A stretch of DNA of 64,000 bases from Hyphomicrobium facile (GTDB lineage Bacteria > Pseudomonadota > Alphaproteobacteria > Rhizobiales > Hyphomicrobiaceae), in NCBI RefSeq assembly GCF_900116175.1, contig NZ_FPCH01000001.1, forward strand, positions 1,304,501 to 1,368,500, given 5' to 3'. Below, piece by piece: positions 1 to 8,722 of the stretch. The first letter of the stretch is position 1. Every line of letters starts with the position of its first letter. Position numbers and translations under genes: made by a program. The notes under the pieces were generated by a model. The model searched no databases, was not told the origin of the DNA, and was given only the letters and a program-made list of their open reading frames with translations.

Positions 1-329
1 TTGGGGTCCGCTATGGTGATCTTCAGGTTGGCACCAGCAAACACCACCTGATGGGGCTTGCCATCTGCCAGCCATCGCAGGTCCGCATCGTCGTCGATCA
101 AGTGTGCGGCGGCGATTTCGGCGCCCGCGTCGAGAAGCGCTTCTGCGGTCGTTATCTGAATTTCAGACGATGCTAAAGACGCTCCGCTGCGGGCTGTGAC
201 GCCGAAGGCCGACACGAGAAGAGCCGCGGATGCGATGATCCACAGAACGATGAGGAGCGCCACGCCGCGTTGTCTGCCCGCATCTCTGTCGCTGTACGCG
301 CCCGATAGTGGAAAGACCGGTCTACTCAT
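1..329 (-). CDS. gspK: Type II secretion minor pseudopilin GspK (3' end beyond window)
   Basis: GspK caps the tip of the type II secretion pseudopilus in the inner membrane and periplasm. The ATG at 329-327 overlaps the end of gspJ by 8 nt. The visible 109 codons begin with a short basic leader (RQRG) followed directly by a hydrophobic segment, VALLIVLWIIASAALLVSAF, the prepilin-type N-terminus cut by GspO. GspK typically lacks the Glu+5 of the other pseudopilins, and none is seen here. The gene runs off the left edge, so the large alpha domain and calcium site cannot be judged. Identity rests on the leader and on being last of the gspGHIJK series. Confidence 0.85.
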   Translation of the reverse strand, partial: MSRPVFPLSGAYSDRDAGRQRGVALLIVLWIIASAALLVSAFGVTARSGASLASSEIQITTAEALLDAGAEIAAAHLIDDDADLRWLADGKPHQVVFAGANLKITIADP

Positions 330-1101
330 GTTCAGCTTTCTCTCTGGGGTTGGCTTCGTCGTGATCACTGTTTGATGCTTTCCCAAGTGCGCCGTCCTTC
401 GCGGCGCTGCAAAGCGGAGACTTCTCCTCGATGCAGGCAAGTTCCGCGTCAGCACGGATGGCCACTACGAGCGGCGGGGCGAGGGGCTTCTGCTCTCTGA
501 CGTCGATGATCTCGAGGCGGACGAGATCGGGCAGCCGATTTTGATAGGGCCACGATATAAGCCAACTCTTCTGCCCATCGTTCGCCATCGCGTAGGAAAA
601 CCGATAGGCGAATGGTCCCTCGAGGAGAGACACATGATTTGCCGGCGTCGCGCCCGGAAAAGTTTGCATGGCGGGCTGATAAGGCGCGCGCGCTCTGATC
701 AGCTCCGTGCCTTGGTCCCCTGAGCCGGCCGAATAGCGGACGAAGTAGAGACCTGTCTCAGATGGGTAAGGCGGCTCGACGGTGACGAAGGAGAGCGCAT
801 CGCGCTCGCCGGAAAAGAGGTAGCGCGGAGATGCCCCGTCGGCGTTGATCAAGCGCTGCAGGCCCGCTGCATCTCTGTTCAGGATGTCATACGAGCGGGA
901 GACCATGTCCAAGGTCTCGATATGTTTTGAGTTCGCCTCCCAGTTCGTCGAGAAGATGCGGATCCCAACACCCAAGAGCGCGAGAACGACGCTCAGAATC
1001 GTGATGCTGACGAGCAATTCGACGAGCGTGAAGCCGGCTTCGTCTGGCCGCCTGAGGGGAACGTCCGTCCGGCTTTTAGGCAACGGTTGGAAGCTATTCA
1101 T
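322..1101 (-). CDS. gspJ: Type II secretion minor pseudopilin GspJ
   Basis: Minor pseudopilin of the type II secretion pseudopilus tip, expected to complex with GspI and GspK. The 259-residue product has a prepilin cleavage motif around residues 21-30 (EAG-FTLVELLVS, with Glu+5) followed by a hydrophobic helix (ITILSVVLALLGVGI). The remainder is a soluble beta-rich domain. It overlaps gspI by 8 nt and gspK by 8 nt, so translation is probably coupled. The acidic, charged C-terminal tail (about 35 residues) looks disordered. Order gspG-H-I-J-K is canonical. Confidence 0.9.
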   Translation of the reverse strand: MNSFQPLPKSRTDVPLRRPDEAGFTLVELLVSITILSVVLALLGVGIRIFSTNWEANSKHIETLDMVSRSYDILNRDAAGLQRLINADGASPRYLFSGERDALSFVTVEPPYPSETGLYFVRYSAGSGDQGTELIRARAPYQPAMQTFPGATPANHVSLLEGPFAYRFSYAMANDGQKSWLISWPYQNRLPDLVRLEIIDVREQKPLAPPLVVAIRADAELACIEEKSPLCSAAKDGALGKASNSDHDEANPREKAEHE

Positions 1102-1537
1102 CGGCGCGTCCGAACTTCAGCGTATCAAGTTGGAGGCGTCTCGCCCGGTCCCAGGTGACAGCGACGCGGATGCGGTTGAGGCGCCATTGATCGGATTTGA
1201 TGAGGCCCCAAGCCGCTTCTTCCCGCGCGATATCGATCGACCACTTGAAGCGGCCGTCCGAGCCACTGCGTGAACCTGGATGAATGTTCCATCCGCGGGC
1301 GGCCTCTGCGAGCAGGGATTGGGCAATGATGCGTGCTCGTGTTCCGTCTGTGGCAGCGCTCGCCGCCCGCATGGCGGCCGCGTGCGCCTCGTATAGGCTG
1401 ACGAACGCAATTGCGAGGATCGTCAGAGCCGTCATGGTCTCGAGAAGCGTGAAGCCTGCGCGGGGATCTGCGGCCAGTTCCTCAATTGAGCACCCTTGTC
1501 GACACGCGGCCTGTGAGCCAGTTGACGCGAACCTCAT
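1094..1537 (-). CDS. gspI: Type II secretion minor pseudopilin GspI
   Basis: Minor pseudopilin of the type II secretion pseudopilus. The prepilin motif RAGFTLLETMTALTILAIAF follows a leader of about 27 residues, with Glu at +5 after the predicted cut before Phe. The 147-residue length fits GspI. The ATG at 1537 lies 56 nt inside gspH; no ATG, GTG or TTG closer to the gspH stop is obvious, so the long overlap may be real or a rare start codon may be used. Overlaps gspJ by 8 nt. Confidence 0.85.
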   Translation of the reverse strand: MRFASTGSQAACRQGCSIEELAADPRAGFTLLETMTALTILAIAFVSLYEAHAAAMRAASAATDGTRARIIAQSLLAEAARGWNIHPGSRSGSDGRFKWSIDIAREEAAWGLIKSDQWRLNRIRVAVTWDRARRLQLDTLKFGRADE

Positions 1538-1955
1538 ACGCTTGCCTTTCAGAACTCAGTTTGATCGTCGCTCCCGTGGAGCTGCCGTTCGGGAAGAAGC
1601 GAATTCCGCTCGCCGTCGGGGAGCGGCGTTCGCTTTCAGCGGCAGTCACGTCGACAGCAATGGCGCGATTGATGGCCACGGGTGCGCGTCCATCGCTGAA
1701 CGCGACCCCGCGGGCGTTGACGTCGATGATTGCCACGCGGTCCTTTCCCCTGGCGATGGCGTCCGAGCGCAGGTCGCGTAAGCGGGAAGCCGTCTCTATC
1801 GCAGCCGCCTTCAGCTCCAGCGCGCCCGTTCCCGGGCGATTGAACGCGGACAGTGCGACGACCATCATGCCGAGAACAACCATAACGGCCAGAACCTCGA
1901 GCAACGTGAAGCCGGCGGCGCGATTGCCGGGCGGGCTAATCGCCGGTCGAGACAT
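1482..1955 (-). CDS. gspH: Type II secretion minor pseudopilin GspH
   Basis: Minor pseudopilin GspH. The prepilin motif RAAGFTLLEVLAVMVVLGMMV appears about 15 residues after the preferred start, with Glu+5 present. The ATG at 1955 is chosen because it gives a short leader and is preceded by AGGATCAGG; an in-frame ATG at 1982 would add nine residues. It overlaps gspG by about 20 nt. Its downstream domain is short (about 130 residues), as is usual for the family. Confidence 0.85.
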   Translation of the reverse strand: MSRPAISPPGNRAAGFTLLEVLAVMVVLGMMVVALSAFNRPGTGALELKAAAIETASRLRDLRSDAIARGKDRVAIIDVNARGVAFSDGRAPVAINRAIAVDVTAAESERRSPTASGIRFFPNGSSTGATIKLSSERQAYEVRVNWLTGRVSTRVLN

Positions 1956-2439
1956 CCTGATCCTCGCCTCCTCCACCCTCACGCTTATCGGCGCCCAGCG
2001 AAATGACGTCGAAAGCGGCGCGCTGGCCGGGGACGCGGTAAATGTAGGGCTGTCCCCACGGATCGAGCGGCACCCGATCGGTCTTTAGATAGGGGCCGTT
2101 CCAGGCATTGATGCCGGTAGGCCGCTGCACGAGCGCGCTCAATCCCTCGCGCGCATCTGGATAACGGCCGGCATCGAGCTTGAACAATTCGAGCGAGGTG
2201 GCGAGGCTCGAGATCTGGACCTTGGCGGTCTTCGTACGCGAGCTGCCGAGATAGCCTATGACGCGGGGCGCAACGAGGCTCGCGAGCAGCACGAGGATCA
2301 CCATCACCACCAGAAGTTCGATGAGCGTGAAGCCTGCCTCGTGGGATCGGTCCCGCGCGTTGCGTCCGTCCTGCGTGCCGCGCTTGGCCTGTGGCTCGCC
2401 ATGGCGTCTGCGGCGCGATAGATGGAGCATTGAATACAT
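1936..2439 (-). CDS. gspG: Type II secretion major pseudopilin GspG
   Basis: Major pseudopilin that polymerises to push substrates through the secretin. It has an unusually long basic leader (about 35 residues), then EAGFTLIELLVVMVILVLLASLVAP. After that come the typical GspG features: a conserved ALE/K helix (SLELFKLDAGRYPDAREGL), NGPYLK and DPWGQPYIYR, and a C-terminal LGADKREGGEGEDQD-like calcium loop (here ADKREGGGGEDQD). Start ATG at 2439 follows AAGGAAAGG. GspF lies 32 nt upstream in the same operon. Confidence 0.95.
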   Translation of the reverse strand: MYSMLHLSRRRRHGEPQAKRGTQDGRNARDRSHEAGFTLIELLVVMVILVLLASLVAPRVIGYLGSSRTKTAKVQISSLATSLELFKLDAGRYPDAREGLSALVQRPTGINAWNGPYLKTDRVPLDPWGQPYIYRVPGQRAAFDVISLGADKREGGGGEDQDVSTGD

Positions 2440-2471
2440 GGCCTTTCCTTTTCGATCGTGTGTCGACGTTG

Positions 2472-3686
2472 CTAGAGCGCCAAGTCATTGACGCTGATGA
2501 CGGCGCTCAGAATGGACATGATGATGCCGGCGACAAATCCGCTCACGAGCAGAATGATGACGGGCTCCATAATCGTGAACGTCCGCTGTACCGACGTCTC
2601 GAGCTTCTCCTCGAACATGTCCGCCATGTGAGAGAGCGATGCCGTGAGGTTGCCGGTCTCTTCGCCGACGCGCAGCATGTTGACGACGACGGGCGGGAAC
2701 AGGCCGGAGCGTGACAACGGTTCGAGGAAGCTCTTTCCTTTGCGAAGCGCGTCGTAGGTTTCGTCGAGAACGTCGGCTGCGAACTTGCTGTTGATGACGT
2801 CACGCACGAGTTTCATCGCGACGGGCAATGCAACTCCGTTCTCAAGCAGAATTCCAAGTGCGCGGCAGAAGCGGATCGTGAGATTGAGCTGCATAATCGT
2901 GCCGATCAGCGGCATACGAAGCAACGACGTCTCTATCCTTTGCCGGCCTAGCCCCCGTTGCCAGGCGAAGATTATCGCCAGCACGGAGAGGCTGAGCCCC
3001 ATGAGCAAATAGTGGCCATTGGCGATAAGCCAATCTGAGGCTCCGATGACGACGCGGGCCTGTTCGGGAATAGTTGTGCCGCCCTGGATGATCATTTGCT
3101 TGAAGCGCGGCACGACGAACAGAAGCATGATCGTGACGGCGGCGATGGCGACGACAATCAAGATGCTCGGATAGAGAACCTGCGACAGGGCTTTGCCCCG
3201 GAGCTTTTGCGCTTTTTCGCGCCATTGCGCGATGCGATCGAGAACAGGTTCGAGCGTGCCGCTCGCCTCGGCGACGCGTACCATGCTGACGTAGATGGGC
3301 GGGAATGCCTTGCCTTGGGCCTCCAGGGCTTCGTGGAAACTCTTTCCACTCCTGATCAGCCCGGCGATGTCGCCGATGAGCCGCTTCAAGTTTTTGGAGC
3401 GCGCATCCCTTTGCAAGAAGCCGAGACATTGATCGAGCGGAAGGCCCGCTTTCAGCAGCATGGCGAGCTCGCGCGTAAAGAGGGTAATCTGGCTTTCGGA
3501 GGGTTTGCCGGAGATATTTCCGATCGCGCCCTTCGCTTGGCCAGCGCGCTTACCCTCGCTGACATCGATCGCCATGTGTCCGAGTTTGTGCAGGTACTCG
3601 ATGACGCTGGCGGGACTGACGGCTTCCATTTCGCCGGTCAGTTTGCCGCCGCTGCGGGTAACAGCGCTATATCGGTAGAGCGTCAC
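2472..3686 (-). CDS. gspF: Type II secretion inner-membrane platform protein GspF
   Basis: Polytopic platform protein that couples the GspE ATPase to pseudopilus assembly. The 404 residues show the family pattern of two homologous cytoplasmic GspF domains (about residues 70-195 and 270-395; FTRELAMLLKAGLPLDQCL in the first, FCRALGILLENGVALPVAM in the second). Membrane segments lie near residues 170-190, 220-240 and 370-395. The N-terminal MTLYRYSAVTRSGGKLTGEME is typical. The next gene is gspE, 18 nt upstream. Confidence 0.95.
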   Translation of the reverse strand: MTLYRYSAVTRSGGKLTGEMEAVSPASVIEYLHKLGHMAIDVSEGKRAGQAKGAIGNISGKPSESQITLFTRELAMLLKAGLPLDQCLGFLQRDARSKNLKRLIGDIAGLIRSGKSFHEALEAQGKAFPPIYVSMVRVAEASGTLEPVLDRIAQWREKAQKLRGKALSQVLYPSILIVVAIAAVTIMLLFVVPRFKQMIIQGGTTIPEQARVVIGASDWLIANGHYLLMGLSLSVLAIIFAWQRGLGRQRIETSLLRMPLIGTIMQLNLTIRFCRALGILLENGVALPVAMKLVRDVINSKFAADVLDETYDALRKGKSFLEPLSRSGLFPPVVVNMLRVGEETGNLTASLSHMADMFEEKLETSVQRTFTIMEPVIILLVSGFVAGIIMSILSAVISVNDLAL

Positions 3687-3704
3687 TGGAGATCCTCGCG
3701 GCGG

Positions 3705-5570
3705 CTATATATCAAGCGCCACCCGGCGCACTTCCTCGGGCGTGGTCAGCCCGGCGCGGCACTTCGCGAGCCCGTCCGTGATCATTTTGGTCATGCCGTT
3801 GCGGCATGCCACGTCCTCGATCGCTGCCGGGCGCGCATTTGGCTGGATGAGATTGCGGATCTCATCGTCCACGTCGAGCACCTCAGCGATGACGATACGG
3901 TCGCTGTAGCCGGTGCCAAAGCATCGATCGCAACCGACAGCATGCCACTGCTCTTGCACGGCTAACGCCGACGCGGTCGATCGGTGTTGCGGGGAAAAGA
4001 AGGCTTCTTCCGGCGCCGCCGCCAATTTCTTGCAGTGGGAGCACAACACTCTCACGAGCCGCTGACCGATGACGCAGCGGAGCGATGAGGCAAGAAGGAA
4101 GGCGTCTATGCCCATATCGAGAAGGCGCGGGATGGCGCCCGCAGCGGTGTTCGTATGGAGCGTCGACAGCACGAGATGGCCTGTAAGTGCCGCATGAATG
4201 CCGATGCTTGCTGTTTCGGCATCGCGCATTTCGCCGACCATCATGACGTCGGGGTCGTGCCTCAAGAACGAACGCAAAGCGCTCGCGAAGGTCAGGCCGA
4301 TCGCGGGTTTCGCCTGCGTTTGATTTACGCCTTTGATCTCGTACTCGATGGGGTCCTCGATGGAGAGGATTTTCCGGTGCGATTGATTGAGTACGGAAAG
4401 CGCGGTCGCGAGCGTGGTGGTTTTGCCGCTGCCAGTTGGCCCCGTGACGAGGATCAGCCCATAGGGAGCTGAAAGCTCTTTGCGAATGACGTTCTCATCG
4501 CGTGGTGAAAAGCCGAGTGCGGAGAAGTCCAAGACGCGGCGGACGTTGTCGAGCAAGCGGATTGCGACGGCCTCGCCATGGATCGTCGGTATGGTTGCTA
4601 TGCGCAAATCGAGGCGATGGTCGTCGACGCGGATGCGGGCGCGTCCGTCTTGAGGCAGCCGCCGCTCGGCAATGTTCAGGCCGGAAAGGATCTTGATCCG
4701 CGAGATGATCGCCTTCGACATTTGCGATGGAGGCGGCGTCGTATCACGAAGCATGCCATCCACGCGCATGCGAATGGCAAGGAGACCGTCGAACGGCTCG
4801 ATATGGATGTCGGTGGCGCGCGCGTGGACCGCGTCCTTAAGCATTTGATTTACAAATCGTACGACCGGCGCGCCGAGCGCCATGTCGCGCAAATGCTCGA
4901 CGTCGTCGCCTGATGTTTCGGTTGGCGCCTCCGTCCAAACCGACGGCGCATCACGGCGACGGGCCGCATGCTCGATCGCGTTCTGAATGTCCTCGGCCGA
5001 TGCGGCGAGGGGGATGATCGGGCGCTCCAATGCGAGACGCACGGCGTTGATCGTCTTGACGTCGGATGGATCCTCCATGGCGAGGAGCACCGCGCCGTCG
5101 ACCCCTTCGAGCGGAAGGACTTTATTCTCGCGCAAGAACGCATGGGAAATGCTGCTGAAAGCGGATGGCTGGTTCAGCCATTGGTCTTCGCGGACCACTC
5201 GAACGCCGTGATATTCGGCAACGGCGTGAACCAGCGCGTGCGTTGTCAGCGCAGAGGACTTTCGTAAAGCGGCACGCAGCGTCGCGCCTGTTTCCCGGCG
5301 AAAGCGCTCGACCTTGTCGAAGTCAGACCTTGATATGAGGCCACGCTCCAGCAGGTAGTCCTCGAACGCGGGCGCGTCCTCTCTCGCGACGCTCGCGTGA
5401 TCGCTCGTTCTAGCGCTTTGGATTTGAGTACCGTCCACCGTGGGCCAAGGGGTTTGCGCACTACCGGACCCGCTCGAGGCAGTGGCCCTGGATGCAAAGT
5501 TACGATTGCTCAATGCCGTGCGGCATCGCGCGGCGGACATTGTCGCAAAGCTGTGACAGGCGGATGTCAT
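3705..5570 (-). CDS. gspE: Type II secretion ATPase GspE
   Basis: Cytoplasmic hexameric ATPase powering type II secretion. Domains seen in the 621-residue product: an N-terminal low-complexity region (1-65), an MshEN/N1E-type domain (about 68-200), and the PilT/GspE core. The core has Walker A GPTGSGKTTTL (377-387), an acidic Asp box and Walker B DVMMVGEMRD (441-450), and His boxes near 459-472. Two CxxC pairs (C510/C513 and C547/C550) form the zinc-binding insertion typical of GspE. It starts the leftward gspEFGHIJK operon, divergent from gspD. The start codon is uncertain because no strong ribosome site precedes 5570. Confidence 0.93.
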   Translation of the reverse strand: MTSACHSFATMSAARCRTALSNRNFASRATASSGSGSAQTPWPTVDGTQIQSARTSDHASVAREDAPAFEDYLLERGLISRSDFDKVERFRRETGATLRAALRKSSALTTHALVHAVAEYHGVRVVREDQWLNQPSAFSSISHAFLRENKVLPLEGVDGAVLLAMEDPSDVKTINAVRLALERPIIPLAASAEDIQNAIEHAARRRDAPSVWTEAPTETSGDDVEHLRDMALGAPVVRFVNQMLKDAVHARATDIHIEPFDGLLAIRMRVDGMLRDTTPPPSQMSKAIISRIKILSGLNIAERRLPQDGRARIRVDDHRLDLRIATIPTIHGEAVAIRLLDNVRRVLDFSALGFSPRDENVIRKELSAPYGLILVTGPTGSGKTTTLATALSVLNQSHRKILSIEDPIEYEIKGVNQTQAKPAIGLTFASALRSFLRHDPDVMMVGEMRDAETASIGIHAALTGHLVLSTLHTNTAAGAIPRLLDMGIDAFLLASSLRCVIGQRLVRVLCSHCKKLAAAPEEAFFSPQHRSTASALAVQEQWHAVGCDRCFGTGYSDRIVIAEVLDVDDEIRNLIQPNARPAAIEDVACRNGMTKMITDGLAKCRAGLTTPEEVRRVALDI

Positions 5571-6038
5571 GGCATTGCGGGGGACATCAACAAGCAGACG
5601 ATGATGGTATTCGGACTCTGGTCTCGGCGAAGTCGCCGACGACTGTCGTCCGGCCGATGCCTTCGTCGATGAACCATCGTGCGGGGTGCGCGCGCGGCGG
5701 ATGGTGATGTGCGAGGCGAGGGCGTGCGTTGCGAAGGATTTATGACGTTACGTGTGGGCAACAGACGAATTTCAAAGACGACGAGCGACGAAGGAAACTC
5801 GTGCGATGTGCAAAGCGATCGCGATAAGGCGTCGCGCGCTCTGTTTCGAGTCATCGAGGGTCTAGCGTCGTGAACGAGAAAGAAGGGGGAATGCTCGCAT
5901 TTTGGCTGGTCCAGGTTTCGCGGACTCCGCGTGAGCAAGAGAAGTATTGGCCGATCGACCGCGTTCGAAGCTCGATCGCAAGAGGGTAAGATCCTGCAAG
6001 TTTCCGATTCAGCACTTAGCGGCGCGCGGCGCTCGCTA
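5571..6038. promoter_or_regulatory. Divergent intergenic region between gspE and gspD
   Basis: About 470 bases separate the gspE start from the preferred gspD start. No convincing gene is seen. It must hold the divergent promoters of the secretion locus, but I could not assign specific -35/-10 hexamers. An in-frame ATG at 5931 could lengthen gspD by 36 residues and occupy the right end of this stretch. Confidence 0.4.
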
Positions 6039-8270
6039 ATGATTTGCCGGGCCCGTTCGTTCCTGGCGAGCCTGGTTTGTGCGGTGCTTGCCGCCTGTTC
6101 GTCTCCGGGCGCGGTGCCCTCGTTGGGGCCGCCGGATATGATCGACCAATTGTCGAATGCGGATTTATCCGCCAATGGCGGACGGCCTACGCGACAGCAA
6201 AGTGCGGAACGGTCGAACGTCGATGGCTATGCAGAAAAATATCCAGGCACCGACACGGTTGCCAAGCCCAGGCAAACATCGCACGGGGTTACGCAGGGGC
6301 GGAACGGCTTTGAGTTGAATTTCAACGACGCCGAGCTTTCGGATCTCGCGAAAGTCATATTGAAAGACACGCTCAGCATCCCGTACGCCTACGATCCCGC
6401 TGTGCAGGGACGTGTGACGCTATCGACCGGTGGCGCCGTGTCGCGTGAGGAATTGCTTTCGATACTCGAAAGTACGTTGGCGATGTATCACGGCTCCTTG
6501 ATCGTCGAGGGTAGCCTCTATCGCATTGTCCCGATGACGGAAGGCAATCTCAAAGCCGTCTCCTCCTTCGACTATGCGAGGGAACGTGAGTCCGTCGGTC
6601 CAGGGTTCGGCGTGACGATCATGCCGCTGAAGTTCGTTTCGAGCGCGACGATGATGCGGATGCTCGAGTCCGTCTCGGCGCGTCAAGACGGACTCGGCGT
6701 GAGCGTCGACAAGAACCTGCTCATCATTCGTGGCACAGGCCGCGAGCGTGAATCGCTTCTTCAACTGGCGTCGACGTTCGACGTCGATTGGATGCGGGGC
6801 CAGTCGGCCGGCATCTATGTTCTAAAGAACGCGGCGCCCGATGATGTCATCAAGGAACTGCAGCAGGTCTTCCAGAGCGAAGGGCAGGGCAAGGGGCTCG
6901 TGCTCTTTCAGCCGATCGTCCGATTGAACGCGATCCTGGTTCTGGCACAGAAATCGAAATTCCTGGATGAGATCGAATCCTGGGTCGCCCGGCTCGATCG
7001 CGCCGGCGGCGAGGGTGAGGACTTCTACGTCTACCGCGTGGAGAACGGGCGGGCCAAGGATCTTGCGGCTTTGCTCATGGAAGCGTTCACGGGATCGAGC
7101 GGTGGCGGCGGCGGCCGTCAAGCCGAGGAAACACAGGTTGCGCCGACCGAGATCGCCACCAGCATGAGCTCGCAAAGCCGTGGCGGTAGTAGCGGTAGTA
7201 ACAACATTGGCGGAGAACGGGAGGGTCGAGCGTCTTCCGACAAACGGGCTGATGCCAATGCCATAGCGTCGGCGGTAACGTCATCGCTCGCAGCCGATAC
7301 GATGGGGATTTCGGGAGCCGGAGGTGGCCGATCCCGCGGGGCGGGGGTTCGCGTCACGCCGGATGAGCGCAACAACAAGCTGCTCATCAAGGCGTCGGGC
7401 GCGGACCTGCGGAAAATCCTCAGCATTCTGCGCCGCATTGATCAGCCGCCCTTGCAGGTGCTGATCAATGCCACGCTTGCGGAAGTGACGCTCAACGACA
7501 ATCTCAAGTATGGCGTGCAATTCTTCCTGCAGAAGAACGGCGGTAAAGGCGGCGGCCTTGGCTTCACGAATGGATCGCAGATCGAAATTTCGCCGTCCGC
7601 GCCCGGCCTGAACTTCATTGTCGGCAACATCGCGTCGAACCCGAGAGTCGTGCTCGATGCGCTGGCGACCGAAACCGCGGTGCGTGTCGTCTCGTCACCG
7701 TCGGTCGTGGTGCTCCATAATCAGACGGCCACCTTACAGGTCGGTGACGAAGTTCCGATCACTACGCGGCAGGCGACGAGTGTCATCAATCCGGACTCGC
7801 CGGTCGTCAATGAGATCACGTTCAAAAATACCGGTGTGATCCTCAAGGTGACGCCGAGGATCAATTCGAACGGTCTCGTGACGATGGAGATCGGGCAGGA
7901 AATCAGCGCCGTTACAGGCGCCACGAACTCCGAGACGTTGACGCCGACCATTTCGCAGCGTCGCATCAGCAGTACGATTGCGGTGCAGAGCGGACAAATG
8001 GTCGTGCTTGGTGGTCTCATCAGCGAGCAGGTCGATCGCGAGAAGAAGCGCGTTCCCGTCGTGAGCAAGATTCCCTATCTCGGCGACTTGATCGGCAATA
8101 CCACGAACGGGAGATCCAGAGCGGAGCTCGTCGTGTTCTTGCGGCCCACCGTCATCCACGATCCGCAGGACGCAAGCAATGTCGCCGAGGCCGTTCGGGG
8201 CGGGATGCAGTCCATGGCACCGCGGGCCGCGGCTTGGGATAACCAGAGCGACAATCGCAAGCTCAAATAG
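6039..8270 (+). CDS. gspD: Type II secretion outer-membrane secretin GspD
   Basis: Forms the outer-membrane channel of the type II system. From the ATG at 6039 the product begins with a lipoprotein signal (basic MICRAR, hydrophobic stretch, lipobox LAAC with Cys about 20); an earlier in-frame ATG at 5931 would bury this signal, so 6039 is preferred. An N0 domain (FELNFNDAELSDLAKVIL) is followed by repeated N1-N3 ring domains, the third interrupted by a long Gly/Ser-rich loop. The C-terminal secretin domain contains VPVVSKIPYLGDLIG and ELVVFLRPTVI. It stands alone and divergent from gspE. A gspC gene is not adjacent. Confidence 0.95.
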   Translation: MICRARSFLASLVCAVLAACSSPGAVPSLGPPDMIDQLSNADLSANGGRPTRQQSAERSNVDGYAEKYPGTDTVAKPRQTSHGVTQGRNGFELNFNDAELSDLAKVILKDTLSIPYAYDPAVQGRVTLSTGGAVSREELLSILESTLAMYHGSLIVEGSLYRIVPMTEGNLKAVSSFDYARERESVGPGFGVTIMPLKFVSSATMMRMLESVSARQDGLGVSVDKNLLIIRGTGRERESLLQLASTFDVDWMRGQSAGIYVLKNAAPDDVIKELQQVFQSEGQGKGLVLFQPIVRLNAILVLAQKSKFLDEIESWVARLDRAGGEGEDFYVYRVENGRAKDLAALLMEAFTGSSGGGGGRQAEETQVAPTEIATSMSSQSRGGSSGSNNIGGEREGRASSDKRADANAIASAVTSSLAADTMGISGAGGGRSRGAGVRVTPDERNNKLLIKASGADLRKILSILRRIDQPPLQVLINATLAEVTLNDNLKYGVQFFLQKNGGKGGGLGFTNGSQIEISPSAPGLNFIVGNIASNPRVVLDALATETAVRVVSSPSVVVLHNQTATLQVGDEVPITTRQATSVINPDSPVVNEITFKNTGVILKVTPRINSNGLVTMEIGQEISAVTGATNSETLTPTISQRRISSTIAVQSGQMVVLGGLISEQVDREKKRVPVVSKIPYLGDLIGNTTNGRSRAELVVFLRPTVIHDPQDASNVAEAVRGGMQSMAPRAAAWDNQSDNRKLK

Positions 8271-8545
8271 CTGGCTCGACAGTCGGACAATAAGCTGAGG
8301 GATGAGAACCCCTCGCTTCTCCATGGATTGATTGTGATCTTTCGCATCCAAGATTCAAACAAGATCTCTCGCGCGTGGTGCGCGTCATGCGTCGCACCGA
8401 TATTGCAGGTCGTTTGAAAAAAATGAAAAGACTGGTTGCGAAATTCGTGAAACCAGTTTATCCGCTCACGCCATGAATAGACGACCCACACGACCGACGA
8501 GTAGACCGTCACGCTATCAAGCGTGATCGGCTAATTGCGTTTCGT

Positions 8546-8621
8546 CGGGGTGTAGCTCAGGGCGTAGAGCATCCGGTTTGGGACCGGAGGGTCGCAGGTT
8601 CAAATCCTGTCATCCCGACCA
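8546..8621 (+). tRNA. tRNA-Pro (anticodon TGG)
   Basis: A full cloverleaf can be folded. The acceptor stem CGGGGTG pairs with CATCCCG at 8611-8617 (one G-T pair). The anticodon stem TCCGG/CCGGA encloses the loop TTTGGGA, so the anticodon is TGG. The T arm is GCAGG-TTCAAAT-CCTGT-like. Discriminator A and an encoded CCA end the gene. Confidence 0.96.
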
Positions 8622-8646
8622 ATTGCTTCCGTAACTCCAATGTTGG

Positions 8647-8670
8647 AACAGCCCTTTTTCACGGGCTGTT
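8647..8670 (+). terminator. Stem-loop downstream of tRNA-Pro
   Basis: AACAGCCC and GGGCTGTT form a perfect 8-bp stem around an 8-nt T-rich loop, 26 nt after the tRNA. There is no U tract after the stem, so it is a probable but not classical intrinsic terminator or a 3' processing barrier. Confidence 0.5.
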
Positions 8671-8722
8671 ACGCGTTCGAGACCATGCCGGAAGCGCCAC
8701 TTTTGATCGTGGAGACCTTAAT

